Below are positions 1-9,134 of a stretch of DNA of 64,000 nucleotides, piece by piece. The translations under genes were made by a program, and so were the position numbers. Source of the DNA: Thermomicrobium sp. CFH 73360 (GTDB lineage Bacteria; Chloroflexota; Chloroflexia; Thermomicrobiales; Thermomicrobiaceae). Location of the stretch: contig NZ_JAMSLS010000007.1 of NCBI RefSeq assembly GCF_023806465.1, positions 1-64,000 on the forward strand, written 5' to 3'. Position 1 is the first letter of the stretch; every line of letters begins with the position of its first letter. Below the pieces are notes generated by a model, which was not told the DNA's origin, made no database searches, and saw only the letters and a program-made list of their open reading frames with translations.

Positions 1-48
1 CTTGCTCATCGTCTCGCCCCTTCCTGGCCTCATCATACCCTTTTACAC

Positions 49-77
49 CAAAGAGCCCACGCCTCCACGCCGTGGGC
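49..77 (-). terminator. Putative terminator of the tRNA-Thr/tRNA-Tyr transcript
   Basis: Read on the minus strand, GCCCACG (77-71) pairs with CGTGGGC (61-55) around a 9-nt loop and is followed by TCTTTGG. It lies about 25 nt downstream of tRNA-Tyr, where a transcript from the promoter at 300-328 should end. The T-tract is short, so this is a moderate call. Confidence 0.45.
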
Positions 78-102
78 CCCTCCGCGCCAACGCGGCTTTG
101 GG

Positions 103-183
103 TGGGGGGAGAGGGATTCGAACCCCCGCAGCTTACGCACCTAGTTTACAGCCAGGCCCCTTTGGCCACTCGGGCATCCCCCC
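103..183 (-). tRNA. tRNA-Tyr (anticodon GUA)
   Basis: The minus strand folds as a class II tRNA with a long variable arm. The acceptor stem is GGGGGGA/TCCCCCC with discriminator A, the T arm contains GGTTCGAATCC, and the anticodon stem closes a loop CTGTAAA giving anticodon GTA. No CCA is encoded. It lies 15 nt downstream of tRNA-Thr and shares its promoter. Confidence 0.95.
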
Positions 184-198
184 ACTGTACGCTGAGAG

Positions 199-271
199 AG
201 CCGATGGTGGGACTCGAACCCACAACCCGCGGTTTACAAAACCGCTGCTCTGCCAATTGAGCTACACCGGC
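199..271 (-). tRNA. tRNA-Thr (anticodon UGU)
   Basis: The minus strand folds as a 73-nt class I tRNA. The acceptor GCCGGTG pairs with CATCGGC (one G-T), the D arm contains TAGCTCAATTGG, the anticodon loop is TTTGTAA (anticodon TGT), and the T loop is GGTTCGAGTCC. The discriminator is T and no CCA is encoded. It is the first gene of a two-tRNA transcript that begins near position 293. Confidence 0.95.
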
Positions 272-299
272 TTGCGCCACCGCGCCGGTTCCAGCCGCA

Positions 300-328
300 A
301 TTTTACGTGTCACTTCTGCCCCTGTCAA
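300..328 (-). promoter_or_regulatory. Sigma-70-type promoter for the tRNA-Thr/Tyr transcript
   Basis: On the minus strand TTGACA (328-323), a 17-nt spacer and TAAAAT (305-300) form a near-consensus promoter. It sits inside the last codons and stop of comEC and points at tRNA-Thr, whose 5' end is about 30 nt downstream. The tRNAs therefore need not rely on comEC transcription. Confidence 0.75.
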
Positions 329-1646
329 TCCACGCGAGCCACAAGCCAGCAGCAAGTACATACAGCCATACGACGATCCACACCGGGGGTTCGATCATCA
401 CCCCACTCACTCCGGGAATTCGGAGTAACCACTCAGCAACCAACACAATCCATCGACCCAAAGCCCACGCCGGAATGGCTAACACTGTACCCAGCGAACC
501 CATCAACGCTGCCAAAAGCGCCAGCAACCCGGCGACCAACAACCATGGCATGACGGGCTCCACCAGTGCATTCGCGAGCGGTGCAACGAGTGAGAATGTT
601 CCCAAGCGCAACAGGAGAAGCGGCGTTACGGCAAGTTGCACCGCCACCGGGACGAGCAGGAACTCCTTCCACTGCCTCTCCTTTGTCTCCCCAAGTCGCA
701 TCGCACTTAGCGTAAACGTCGCAATCGCTGAGAGCTGAAACGCCAGGGAATACGCCAACTCTGGACGAACGAGCAACAATCCCACCACTGCCCAGCCGAG
801 CGCCGAAATCGGCTCCCGCGGCCAGCCGCGCCAGCGGGCAAGAAGATAGAGTGTCGCCATCGCCGCTGCTCGTTGCACCGGCGGCTCTAGTCCGGTTAGG
901 ACCGCATAACCCCACACGGCTGTCCCGATACCCACCCAACGTAGCCACACCCAAGGGCTTAGCCGCGCCACAACCCCTTCTACCACCGCCGTCACAACCG
1001 CAACGTTCCAACCGCTGACAGCGGTGACATGTGAGAGTCCTGACCGACGAAGCACATCTCGGGTTGAGGCTGCCAAACCCCTGTCGTCACCAGTCAAAAT
1101 CCCTAGCGTGAGCGAGCCGCTCGGTTCTGGCACCACGCGAAGCACCGCGTCCCGCACCCAACGACGCAACGCCAAAAGAGGCCAAAACGCCCGTTCCTGC
1201 TCGGCCTCGAAGGCCTCAATCTCGTACTGCCCGACGACCCCTATCCCAGCTACAGTGCTCCGCCCCGGGTGATAGACGCCCTGCCAGACAACACGTTGAC
1301 CAACCTCCACTGCTGTAGGATCGTCCACCGTAAGGCCTACAAGTTGTCCATCATCACGGAGAATGACGACCTCCGATGTTTCGGAGTTACCGTCAGCCAC
1401 AGTGAGCACCACGCCACTCGTGCTGGTCCCTAACGTTGAGGGAACAAGGAGCACGTGATAGCGAACAACCCCTAACACCAACCCCAGGACGAGAACACTA
1501 GCCATCCGAACCAGATGCCAGCCGTGACGCCCGAGCAGCCAGCTACTCGCCACAAGACTCAACAAGAGCACAAGAGATTCCAACGGATTGTTCTGGTCCG
1601 CCAATACACCGAGTACAAATCCCAGCACAAGCCAAGCACCGGTCAT
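303..1646 (-). CDS. comEC: ComEC/Rec2-family competence membrane protein, short form
   Basis: Predicted inner-membrane DNA-uptake channel that would pass single-stranded DNA into the cytoplasm during transformation. It is 447 aa and strongly hydrophobic. N-terminal membrane segments are followed by an OB-like DUF4131 region (about residues 70-130). The competence core has the LSHVTAVSGWNV signature, then many transmembrane helices to the C terminus. The start is the ATG at 1646, whose ATGA overlaps the comEA stop; an extra 12 upstream residues are possible but lack this coupling. Classical ComEC proteins of about 750 aa end in a metallo-beta-lactamase-like domain, which is absent here: the protein stops after the last helix. 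The tRNA promoter lies within its 3' end. Confidence 0.88.
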   Translation of the reverse strand: MTGAWLVLGFVLGVLADQNNPLESLVLLLSLVASSWLLGRHGWHLVRMASVLVLGLVLGVVRYHVLLVPSTLGTSTSGVVLTVADGNSETSEVVILRDDGQLVGLTVDDPTAVEVGQRVVWQGVYHPGRSTVAGIGVVGQYEIEAFEAEQERAFWPLLALRRWVRDAVLRVVPEPSGSLTLGILTGDDRGLAASTRDVLRRSGLSHVTAVSGWNVAVVTAVVEGVVARLSPWVWLRWVGIGTAVWGYAVLTGLEPPVQRAAAMATLYLLARWRGWPREPISALGWAVVGLLLVRPELAYSLAFQLSAIATFTLSAMRLGETKERQWKEFLLVPVAVQLAVTPLLLLRLGTFSLVAPLANALVEPVMPWLLVAGLLALLAALMGSLGTVLAIPAWALGRWIVLVAEWLLRIPGVSGVMIEPPVWIVVWLYVLAAGLWLAWIDRGRSDT

Positions 1647-2245
1647 TCGGTAGAACTCCCAACCGTGACCAGGTTGGCCCATTCGGCAACCATTCGTGCG
1701 GAGATTCCGGGTACCTCGGCGAGCTCTTCAATCGATCGAAACGGTCCATGCTCCTCGCGGTACGCCACAATACGCTGGGCGAGCGCTGGCCCTACTCCAG
1801 GCAAGCGCTCCAGCTCCGCGACGGTGGCGCGGTTCACGTCTATCGTCTCATCTTGAGGAACAGGGCCAGCCCGGCTCGGTATACCCTCACTCGCTGCACC
1901 CGGTGTCACCTGCACATCGGGCCCTTGTCGGACCGGCACCTCCACTGTCTGCCCGTCCCGCAAGCGCTCGGCCATCGGAATCTTCGCGAGATCCGCCTCG
2001 ACACGTGGACCAGCGAGCTCAACGGCTTGGGCCACCCTTGCATCGCTCGGTACGGTATAGAGTCCGGGTCGCTCAACCGCTCCGGTGACATAGACGATGA
2101 TGACCGACGGGGTTGATATCGGCTCGATGCGAAGAATGAGATCCTCCTCAGAAGACCAGTGACGCGCAATATTGAACCCGATCAGCATACCCAGCGCCGC
2201 CCCAACCAAAAGGCCAAAACGCGCCGGCATGTCGCGGAATCGCAT
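1643..2245 (-). CDS. comEA: ComEA-like DNA-binding competence protein
   Basis: Membrane-anchored receptor expected to bind incoming double-stranded DNA at the cell surface and pass it to ComEC. It is 200 aa from the ATG at 2245. A single N-terminal membrane anchor (about residues 6-25) is followed by a SLBB-like region (VYVTGAVERPGLY). A Pro/Gly linker leads to a C-terminal pair of helix-hairpin-helix motifs (DVNRATVAELERLPGVGPAL, then ELAEVPGISARM), the usual ComEA DNA-binding unit. A longer frame reaches 2341, but those residues do not resemble the family and overlap the divergent mfd leader. The stop overlaps the comEC ATG by 3 nt, so the two are translationally coupled. Confidence 0.9.
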   Translation of the reverse strand: MRFRDMPARFGLLVGAALGMLIGFNIARHWSSEEDLILRIEPISTPSVIIVYVTGAVERPGLYTVPSDARVAQAVELAGPRVEADLAKIPMAERLRDGQTVEVPVRQGPDVQVTPGAASEGIPSRAGPVPQDETIDVNRATVAELERLPGVGPALAQRIVAYREEHGPFRSIEELAEVPGISARMVAEWANLVTVGSSTE

Positions 2246-2355
2246 CTTCGCCCTATCCTCAATGTGGTATTGTTGGACGGTATCCCTTTTACCCCTCCCT
2301 GTGATGCGGGGCGGGGTGTTCGGTATTGTCCTACAAGGCACTGCCGATTGCCGAG

Positions 2356-5300
2356 ATGATCCAGACCGAATTCCTTGGGAAGCTCATTTCTGCTCCTTCC
2401 ATAGTCAGCCTTACTTCCACCTTGCGGGTGCGCCGGTGTGTGGTAGCTGATACGGTTCCCCCTGCAGCTCGGCCAGCGCTCATCGCAGCATTGGCCGTGC
2501 GGAGCGGCGAGCCTCTACTCGTCGTCGTCCCGCGGCAAAATCATGCGGATGATCTCGCGTATGCCATCGCTCAGCTTCTTCCGGAGTTCCCCGTCATCTC
2601 CTGGCAGGCTCCTGAAACGCTCCCCTACGATATCTTCACCCAAGACCGTTCGCTGGCCGCTGAACGTACCTGGTTCCTTACCCAGCTACGCAACGCGAGG
2701 TCAGGGGTATTCATCGTTCCTGCCCGTGGTCTTACCCAGCTCCTTCCTCAACCAACAACCGTCGACGCTCGTAGCCTGACGCTGCAGGCCGGTCGAGAGC
2801 TCCAACCAATGCTTCTGCTGGAGTTTCTCACAGAATGTGGTTATGCCGCGGCTCCACTCGTGCAACATCCGGCCTCATACAGTCGGCGCGGCGGCATCAT
2901 CGATTTCTGGCCTCCTGGTAGTGAGGCCGCAATCCGTGTCGAGTTCTTTGGTGACGAGATTGACGCCATTCGTCGTTTCGATCCTGCCACACAACGTACC
3001 ACGGACCGACTGGAAACGATCACGGTCCTGCCCATCAGCGATGTACCAATCAGCACCTACCGCCTGGCAGCTGCAAAGCTCCGAGAACTTGACACATGCT
3101 CCCTCCGCCCGGAGGTCCTGACAGAATGGACTCGTCTACTCGAGCGACTCGAGCGCGGGGAACTTGTACCACCCCCAGAATTCGTTCTCCCATTTCTTCT
3201 CTCTGACGCGGCGTTACTTCTCGACTACCATGCCCCAGACCGGCCAGTCGTCATCCTTGATCCTGGTGCAGTCCAGCTCGCACTCGAGCAGTTCGAGCGA
3301 CAAGCCGAGGAATTCCGTGACATTAGCGAGTTGAGTGGCGAACTTCCTCGTGGCATGCCCCGCCCATATCACGCCTCAGCGTTGATCCTGCACACACTCA
3401 CCCATCATCCTGTCCTTTGGCTTGGGGCGACCAGTGAACCCAGCGGATGTTCAGCTGAGTCATCGGATCTCGGCTTTACCGCAGGAGTTCCGACCGTCAC
3501 TGGTCGCCTTGACACGCTTCCAGCCCTCCTCGAGCCATATCGTGCGGAGGGCTATACGATCGGCATCGTGACGGAGCAACCCGACCGAATTCTCCAACGT
3601 CTGACCGAATGGGCACAAACCTCACGTCCTGAAGTGTCGGACACGGCAGTTACAGTTGCCCGTGGTCGCTTGCCGGGCGGATGGGCACACCGAGAGGCGA
3701 AGGTGTTGATCCTGACTGATCGTGAACTGTATGGGCTCACCCGCCTGCCGAGCCCGCGCCGTCGCGGTCACCGTCCGGCCTCGACTGACCTTCTGAGCAA
3801 ACTCACCCCTGGCGTGTTTGTTGTTCACGTTGACCATGGGATTGCCCGATACGGCGGATTAGTCAGTCTGGTTATTAACGGTGTCCATCGCGAGTATCTT
3901 CTCTTGGAGTACGCCGACAACGATCGGCTCTATCTTCCGGTCGACCAGCTGGATCGGATCACACTCTACGAGGCATTTGATGTTGAGCCGAAGTTGACGC
4001 GCCTCGGATCTCCAGAGTGGGCACGCGTGAAACGGCGCGTCCACGAGGCCGTGCGGGAGCTCGCATTCGAACTGCTCCAGCTCTATGCGGCGCGCAAGGC
4101 GACGTCTGGTATCGCGTTCGGTCCAGATACTGCATGGGATCGAGAACTCGAGGAATCGTTTCCGTACGAGGAAACACCAGACCAGTGGCGAGCAATCCAA
4201 GAAGTCAAAGCGGATATGGAACGCCCGCGTCCGATGGACCGGCTACTGTGTGGCGATGTCGGATTTGGCAAAACCGAAGTGGCAATCCGCGCGGCATTCA
4301 AGGCGGTAAACAATGGATACCAAGTAGCGATCCTCGTGCCGACGACGGTGCTTGCTCTGCAGCACTACAACACCTTCCGCGAACGTCTTGCACCGTATCC
4401 GGTTCGAGTGGAAATGCTCTCCCGTCTGTGCACGAAGGTCGAGCAACGAGAGATCATCGCCGGTCTCCGGACGGGTTCAGTAGATATCGTTATTGGCACA
4501 CATCGCCTGCTCCAACGTGACGTTGAGTTCAAGCGCCTCGGACTTGTGATCATCGATGAGGAACATCGTTTCGGCGTCGCCCAGAAAGAGCACTTCAAAC
4601 GGTTGCGCACAAACGTCGACGTCCTCGCCATGACAGCAACGCCGATTCCCCGTACCCTGTATCTCGCGCTCTCGGGAGTGCGAGACCTCTCCATCATTGC
4701 GACACCGCCGATCGAGCGCACACCAGTGCGCACCTTTGTGACACCGGCTCGCGATGCCATCATCCGAGAAGCGATACTGCGCGAGCTCGCACGCGGTGGT
4801 CAGGTCTACGTCGTCCACAACCGGGTACAATCTATCAATGCGTTTGCGGACCGGCTCCGAGCACTTGTTCCTGAAGCCCGATTCGCTGTCGCGCACGGGC
4901 AAATGCCGGAAGCGGAACTGGAACGGATTATCTTGGCGTTCATCGAACGAGAATTCGATGTCCTCGTGTGCACTGCGATCATCGAATCTGGTGTCGATAT
5001 TCCTTCGGTGAACACCATTATCATTGACCAAGCACACCAGTTAGGCTTGACACAGCTTTATCAGCTCCGAGGGCGAGTAGGACGTCGCCACCAGCGAGCC
5101 TATGCTTACCTCCTCTACGATGATCGCCGACCTCTCTCCAGCGAAGCTCAAGCACGTCTGGAGGCGATCCAGGAAGCGACCGAACTGGGCGCTGGGTTGC
5201 AGATCGCCCTTCGCGATCTTGAGATCCGAGGCGCTGGGAACATTCTCGGTCCCGAACAGAGTGGACACATTGCTGCCGTCGGGCTCGAACTTTATACGCA

Positions 5301-5835
5301 GCTCCTGGCGCGCGCTGTCCAGGAGGTTCGCGAGGGCCGGCCAATAGAAGACGCTCCCAGCGTGACAGTCGATCTGCCGGTCGAAGCCACAATCCCGACC
5401 GACTACTGTGGTGATGAGGCGGTCCGTATGAGTCTCTACCAGCGTTTCGCAGCCATCCGCTCCGCTGCACAGCTTGACGATCTGGTTCTCGAACTCCGCG
5501 ATCGCTTTGGTCCGCTTCCGGAATCAGTCCAGCGCCTTGTTGATCTTGCCCACCTGCGTCTTTGGGCCAATCGCCTCGGACTGGCGTCGATCGTGGAGCG
5601 CGACGGCGAAGTGTTTATCCGACCAGTCGTAGGAACCCGGCTTGATCCCGAGCGCTTGCGACGGATGATCGGGCCAGGGATCTATATCACCCCGAACCAA
5701 GTACGGCTTGTGACATCGCGCTTGACGTGTACCCTTTGGGACGCTCTCCAATGCGTCTTGCAAGAAATCAAAACACGACGCGCTACCGTTCTCCTCGGCG
5801 CACCAGCGGCTCCTGCCTCTGCACCTGCCCGGTAA
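2356..5835 (+). CDS. mfd: Transcription-repair coupling factor Mfd
   Basis: Superfamily 2 translocase that releases RNA polymerase stalled at DNA lesions and recruits UvrA. About 1159 aa, normal for Mfd. An N-terminal UvrB-like region (VVVPRQNHADDLAYA, then YSRRGGIIDFWPPG) is followed by the RNAP-interacting domain (VHVDHGIARYGGL). The helicase core has Walker A GDVGFGKTE, the DEEH box (IIDEEHRFGV), motif III TATPIPRT, and motif VI QLRGRVGRR. A C-terminal TRCF domain follows. The frame is open from a TTG at 2326; I prefer the ATG at 2356 because it matches the family N terminus. It is divergent from comEA. Confidence 0.96.
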   Translation: MIQTEFLGKLISAPSIVSLTSTLRVRRCVVADTVPPAARPALIAALAVRSGEPLLVVVPRQNHADDLAYAIAQLLPEFPVISWQAPETLPYDIFTQDRSLAAERTWFLTQLRNARSGVFIVPARGLTQLLPQPTTVDARSLTLQAGRELQPMLLLEFLTECGYAAAPLVQHPASYSRRGGIIDFWPPGSEAAIRVEFFGDEIDAIRRFDPATQRTTDRLETITVLPISDVPISTYRLAAAKLRELDTCSLRPEVLTEWTRLLERLERGELVPPPEFVLPFLLSDAALLLDYHAPDRPVVILDPGAVQLALEQFERQAEEFRDISELSGELPRGMPRPYHASALILHTLTHHPVLWLGATSEPSGCSAESSDLGFTAGVPTVTGRLDTLPALLEPYRAEGYTIGIVTEQPDRILQRLTEWAQTSRPEVSDTAVTVARGRLPGGWAHREAKVLILTDRELYGLTRLPSPRRRGHRPASTDLLSKLTPGVFVVHVDHGIARYGGLVSLVINGVHREYLLLEYADNDRLYLPVDQLDRITLYEAFDVEPKLTRLGSPEWARVKRRVHEAVRELAFELLQLYAARKATSGIAFGPDTAWDRELEESFPYEETPDQWRAIQEVKADMERPRPMDRLLCGDVGFGKTEVAIRAAFKAVNNGYQVAILVPTTVLALQHYNTFRERLAPYPVRVEMLSRLCTKVEQREIIAGLRTGSVDIVIGTHRLLQRDVEFKRLGLVIIDEEHRFGVAQKEHFKRLRTNVDVLAMTATPIPRTLYLALSGVRDLSIIATPPIERTPVRTFVTPARDAIIREAILRELARGGQVYVVHNRVQSINAFADRLRALVPEARFAVAHGQMPEAELERIILAFIEREFDVLVCTAIIESGVDIPSVNTIIIDQAHQLGLTQLYQLRGRVGRRHQRAYAYLLYDDRRPLSSEAQARLEAIQEATELGAGLQIALRDLEIRGAGNILGPEQSGHIAAVGLELYTQLLARAVQEVREGRPIEDAPSVTVDLPVEATIPTDYCGDEAVRMSLYQRFAAIRSAAQLDDLVLELRDRFGPLPESVQRLVDLAHLRLWANRLGLASIVERDGEVFIRPVVGTRLDPERLRRMIGPGIYITPNQVRLVTSRLTCTLWDALQCVLQEIKTRRATVLLGAPAAPASAPAR

Positions 5836-5844
5836 CCGGGGGTC

Positions 5845-6081
5845 TTACGGTTCCGCCTCTAATGCTTCTAGGAGCTCCCAAGCGCGGGCACTGTCTCGCC
5901 GGCGAACGTAGAGCGCATGCTCGGCTGCAAAGGCTGACCAATATGCGTGGCCAAGCCCGAGCACCTTGACAAGCGCCGGAATACCCGCCTCTTCCAGCAC
6001 GCCGCGCCAGAGTGCGGCCACCACCTCGTTCGGTGCCACCGCGAGCTCGACAAGCTCATCATCTCCACGTGATGTCGCCAC
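5845..6081 (-). CDS. DUF2007-type putative signal-transducing protein
   Basis: Small acidic protein of 78 aa starting at a GTG with GGGAG about 6 nt upstream. The pattern VAVAPNEVVAALWRGVLEEAGIP followed by the hydrophobic/aromatic stretch and LYVRRRDSARAWELLE fits the DUF2007 fold, in which a short beta-alpha unit is thought to act in signalling or protein interaction; no reaction is known. It lies 8 nt downstream of mutS2 on the same strand and is probably the last gene of the cvpA-mutS2 operon. It is convergent with mfd, with only 9 nt between the stops. Confidence 0.7.
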   Translation of the reverse strand: MATSRGDDELVELAVAPNEVVAALWRGVLEEAGIPALVKVLGLGHAYWSAFAAEHALYVRRRDSARAWELLEALEAEP

Positions 6082-6089
6082 GCTGCTCC

Positions 6090-8468
6090 CTACCCTCGAA
6101 GATAGACCACCGTTACCCCATGACCCCCTTCGTAGGGTCCAGCAAGTTCCCAGCGCTCGACTAACGGATGATTCCGAAGGAAGTCATGTATCGCCTGCCG
6201 TAGCGCGCCGGTTCCTTTGCCATGCACAATCCGCACCCACGGAAGTCCAGCCCGCACTGCCCGATCCAGGTATCGATCGAGCCGCACCAACGCTTCTTCT
6301 ACACGCAGTCCGCGAAGGTGGAGTTCCGGTTCCACCGTCGGTGTTGTCTGTGTGACCATCGTATACGGGGGTTGCCATGTCGCCTCAACAGGACGCGCCC
6401 CAAGGCGGCGCACCGCTGACAGCGGTTGCCGAACGCGGAATTGTCCCACCCGGATCTCGACCTCATCACTTTCGGCGATAACCTCGACCACCTCACCCTC
6501 AAGCCCCAGAGTAGGAATCTCAACACGATCACCGACCGCGACAGCTGGGCCCGAGGGGCCATTTCGGCCAGCACCGAAGCTCCGGACGCGTCGTCGCGCC
6601 TCCTCGAGCGCGCGGAGACTGGACTCGACAACTTGCGGCGGAGGATACGTCGATGATTCGGCCAGCCGCTCAAGCTTCCGTACGAGTTCACGAGCCCGAC
6701 GAAGTTCGCTCTCCACTTCAGCGCGCGCTGCAGTCAGCGCCTGCTGCTTTTCGAGTTCTGCTTCGGCCAGAAGCCGTTCAGCCTCCTTGCGAAGCGCTTC
6801 AGCATCCTGACGGGCACGGGCAGCTGCTGCCGCTTGCGCCTCAGCCTCTGCGAGCCGTCGCTGAATCTCAGCGATCAAGAGATCGAGCTGTGGACTTCCT
6901 GAGCCGAGCAGCTCGCGCGCCCGCTCGATGACCGTCTCCGGCAAACCGAGCCGATGAGCAATCTGGAGTGCATGGGAACGCCCAGGAAGCCCGATGATAA
7001 GGCGATAGGTTGGTGTCAACGTCACGGGATCGAACTCGACACTCGCGTTTTCCAGCCCCGGTGTCCCTGCTGCAAACGCTTTGAGCTCTGGATAGTGTGT
7101 TGTCACAACACCAAGCACCCCGATCGCAAGGAGGCGCTCGAGAATTGCGCGAGCAAGCGCGGCTCCTTCCTGTGGATCCGTCCCGGCCGCCAGTTCGTCT
7201 AACAAGACGAGACTTAACGCATCAGCCTGTTTCAAGGTCGCCACGATGCGCCGCAAATGCGACGAGAAGGTCGAGAGGTTCTGCTCGATACTCTGCTCGT
7301 CACCAATATCGACGAAGAGTGCTGGGAAGACACTCAGTCCGCTTCCTGGTGCCGCTGGAATGAAGAGACCCGCCTGCGCCATGAGGACGAGCAGCCCGAC
7401 TGTCTTGAGAGCGACCGTCTTCCCACCAGTATTTGGCCCAGTGATGACCAGGATCCGATAGCGTTCGCCGAGCTCGATGTCGATCGGAACCGCCGTCCGC
7501 TGATCCAGCAACGGATGACGCGCCCGCCGCAAACGGATGCGCAGCCGCGGGTGTCCAGTAGCGTTGGCAGGCTCCGTTACCTCCACAAGTTCCGGTTCCG
7601 TCGCATTCAGGTCCAAAGCAAACCGCGCCTTTGCCAGTGCGAGATCGAGCGCCGCTCCTGCTTCGACCGTGCGCAGGAGGGACGCCGCCTCCTCCGCGAC
7701 GCCACCACTCAGGACTCGTAGAATGCGCTCGATCTCATGCGCCTCAGCCGCTTGCAGCTCCCGCCAGCGATTATTGAGTTCGATCACCTCGAACGGCTCA
7801 ACAAACAGCGTTTGGCCACTGCCCGACACGTCGTGTGTAATGCCTGGCACGGCCGAACGACGATCTGCTCGTACGGGGATTACATAACGCCCCTCCCGTA
7901 CTGTGATATACGCCTCCTGTACTGCGTCCTGCCGCTCCGCGACCAGGCGCCGCAGCCGCTCCAGCAACCGATCGTGTGCATCCTTCAGCTGTCGTCGAAT
8001 TGCAGCCAGCTCGGGGGAAGCGGTATCCAGGATCTCGCCGCGCGGGCCAATGCTGCGCGCAAGGTCGCTTCGAAGGGCTGGCAAGTCGGCCAGTGCATCC
8101 ACAAACTCAGCCAGTGCTGGATACCGTTCTGCCCAGCGATCTGAACTTGCAAACTGACGACGCAGCGTTTGCGCCGCTTCAAGGGTATCCAGGATCGTCC
8201 GGAGGTCCGTTGGTGCCAGAGCCGCCCTACGCTGAGCTGCTTCCACGAGCGGGCGAAGATCACGAAATCCGCCGACCGTAAAGCCAGGGCGTTCGCTGAG
8301 CAACCGCACGGCCTCTCGTGTCACTTGGAGGAGATACCGCACCTGCTCTGGATCAGCCGTCGGCGTAAGCTCGAGAGCTCGCTCGCGAGCGACCGAGTAG
8401 TGGCAGTAGCTCGCCAGCATCGAGCGTATCTTGTCAAACTCAAGAAGACGCAGCAGATCACTTGTCAT
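6090..8468 (-). CDS. mutS2: Endonuclease MutS2
   Basis: MutS-family ATPase with a nuclease tail. In other bacteria it suppresses homologous recombination or acts on collided ribosomes. It is 792 aa, normal for the family. A core and clamp domain is followed by the ABC ATPase with Walker A TGPNTGGKT and Walker B LVLLDELAAGTDP. A long Ala/Glu/Arg-rich coiled coil (about residues 510-620) leads to a C-terminal Smr nuclease domain with LHLRGLRVEEA and HGKGTGALR. The start is the ATG at 8468, with GGAGGAG about 12 nt upstream inside the end of cvpA. The upstream 20 residues of the open frame do not match the family. Confidence 0.95.
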   Translation of the reverse strand: MTSDLLRLLEFDKIRSMLASYCHYSVARERALELTPTADPEQVRYLLQVTREAVRLLSERPGFTVGGFRDLRPLVEAAQRRAALAPTDLRTILDTLEAAQTLRRQFASSDRWAERYPALAEFVDALADLPALRSDLARSIGPRGEILDTASPELAAIRRQLKDAHDRLLERLRRLVAERQDAVQEAYITVREGRYVIPVRADRRSAVPGITHDVSGSGQTLFVEPFEVIELNNRWRELQAAEAHEIERILRVLSGGVAEEAASLLRTVEAGAALDLALAKARFALDLNATEPELVEVTEPANATGHPRLRIRLRRARHPLLDQRTAVPIDIELGERYRILVITGPNTGGKTVALKTVGLLVLMAQAGLFIPAAPGSGLSVFPALFVDIGDEQSIEQNLSTFSSHLRRIVATLKQADALSLVLLDELAAGTDPQEGAALARAILERLLAIGVLGVVTTHYPELKAFAAGTPGLENASVEFDPVTLTPTYRLIIGLPGRSHALQIAHRLGLPETVIERARELLGSGSPQLDLLIAEIQRRLAEAEAQAAAAARARQDAEALRKEAERLLAEAELEKQQALTAARAEVESELRRARELVRKLERLAESSTYPPPQVVESSLRALEEARRRVRSFGAGRNGPSGPAVAVGDRVEIPTLGLEGEVVEVIAESDEVEIRVGQFRVRQPLSAVRRLGARPVEATWQPPYTMVTQTTPTVEPELHLRGLRVEEALVRLDRYLDRAVRAGLPWVRIVHGKGTGALRQAIHDFLRNHPLVERWELAGPYEGGHGVTVVYLRG

Positions 8469-8475
8469 ACTCGTC

Positions 8476-9033
8476 TCACGCTCCTCCGAGGAGAGAAGGC
8501 GGTTCTCCCGGAACCCAGTCAATGACAATACGCTGCACCCAGGGTTCCGCGTCGCTGATGAGCGGTATCAGACGGGCACGGTCCATCTCGGACCGCAGTC
8601 GTATCCCAAACGCGTCACGAGGGAGCTGACCAATGGTGTTGGTCATAATCATGACGACTGACACCGTGACCGCGCCAGCAAACACCATCGCGAGGAGCGC
8701 CTGTAGCAAGAGACTGATAGGCCCGCTCCCTCGTCCTTGCCAACGCCATGTCGCAACTGGTACGGTGCGGAGGGACCAAATGCTACCCCAGATGCCAAGC
8801 AACCCGACCGAAACGACGACCAGCAGGAGTGCCAAGAACTCGCTTGCCCAACGGGACATCGCCGGTATGAACTCGCGCAGTCCCCCCGCAAGTGGACGAG
8901 TAAAGAATGCTGCTGCCACCATCACACCAAACCAGGTTATAAGGGCAGCGAGTGCCCGTCCGATCCCACTGAGGAAGGCCAGTGTGTAGAGCGCTAGAAA
9001 CAGCGTAAAGACGAAGAGATCAACGATAGCCAT
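8476..9033 (-). CDS. CvpA-family membrane protein
   Basis: Polytopic membrane protein of 185 aa with four predicted transmembrane segments (about residues 3-20, 27-47, 68-88 and 110-133) and a short polar C-terminal tail. The opening IVDLFVFTLFLALYTLAFL and the overall spacing match the CvpA (colicin V production) family, which commonly sits immediately upstream of mutS2, as here. The start is the ATG at 9033, preceded by GGAAGAG; the open frame runs 11 codons further but without a better ribosome-binding site. The function of the family is unsettled. Confidence 0.8.
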   Translation of the reverse strand: MAIVDLFVFTLFLALYTLAFLSGIGRALAALITWFGVMVAAAFFTRPLAGGLREFIPAMSRWASEFLALLLVVVSVGLLGIWGSIWSLRTVPVATWRWQGRGSGPISLLLQALLAMVFAGAVTVSVVMIMTNTIGQLPRDAFGIRLRSEMDRARLIPLISDAEPWVQRIVIDWVPGEPPSLLGGA

Positions 9034-9066
9034 CAAACTCTTCCAGGATATCGCCGATCGCGCCAC

Positions 9067-9096
9067 TTGACACGAACGGATGTTCGCACCTATACT
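9067..9096 (+). promoter_or_regulatory. lexA promoter
   Basis: TTGACA (9067-9072), an 18-nt spacer and TATACT (9091-9096) form a strong sigma-70-type promoter 39 nt upstream of lexA. The spacer contains the SOS box, so a bound repressor would block RNA polymerase. Confidence 0.85.
9073..9086 (+). promoter_or_regulatory. LexA operator (SOS box, Gram-positive type)
   Basis: CGAACGGATGTTCG is a perfect CGAAC-N4-GTTCG palindrome, the form bound by LexA/DinR of Firmicutes and Actinobacteria rather than the CTGT-N8-ACAG box of Gammaproteobacteria. It directly follows the -35 hexamer of the lexA promoter, indicating negative autoregulation. Confidence 0.88.
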
Positions 9097-9134
9097 GACA
9101 CCGACGGTTCGACGACGGAAGGCGACGGGAACCG

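Noticed and set aside
2-553. 183-aa open frame over the tRNAs and the comEC end
   Set aside because: It runs across two tRNA genes and antisense to comEC, and the protein has no family features.
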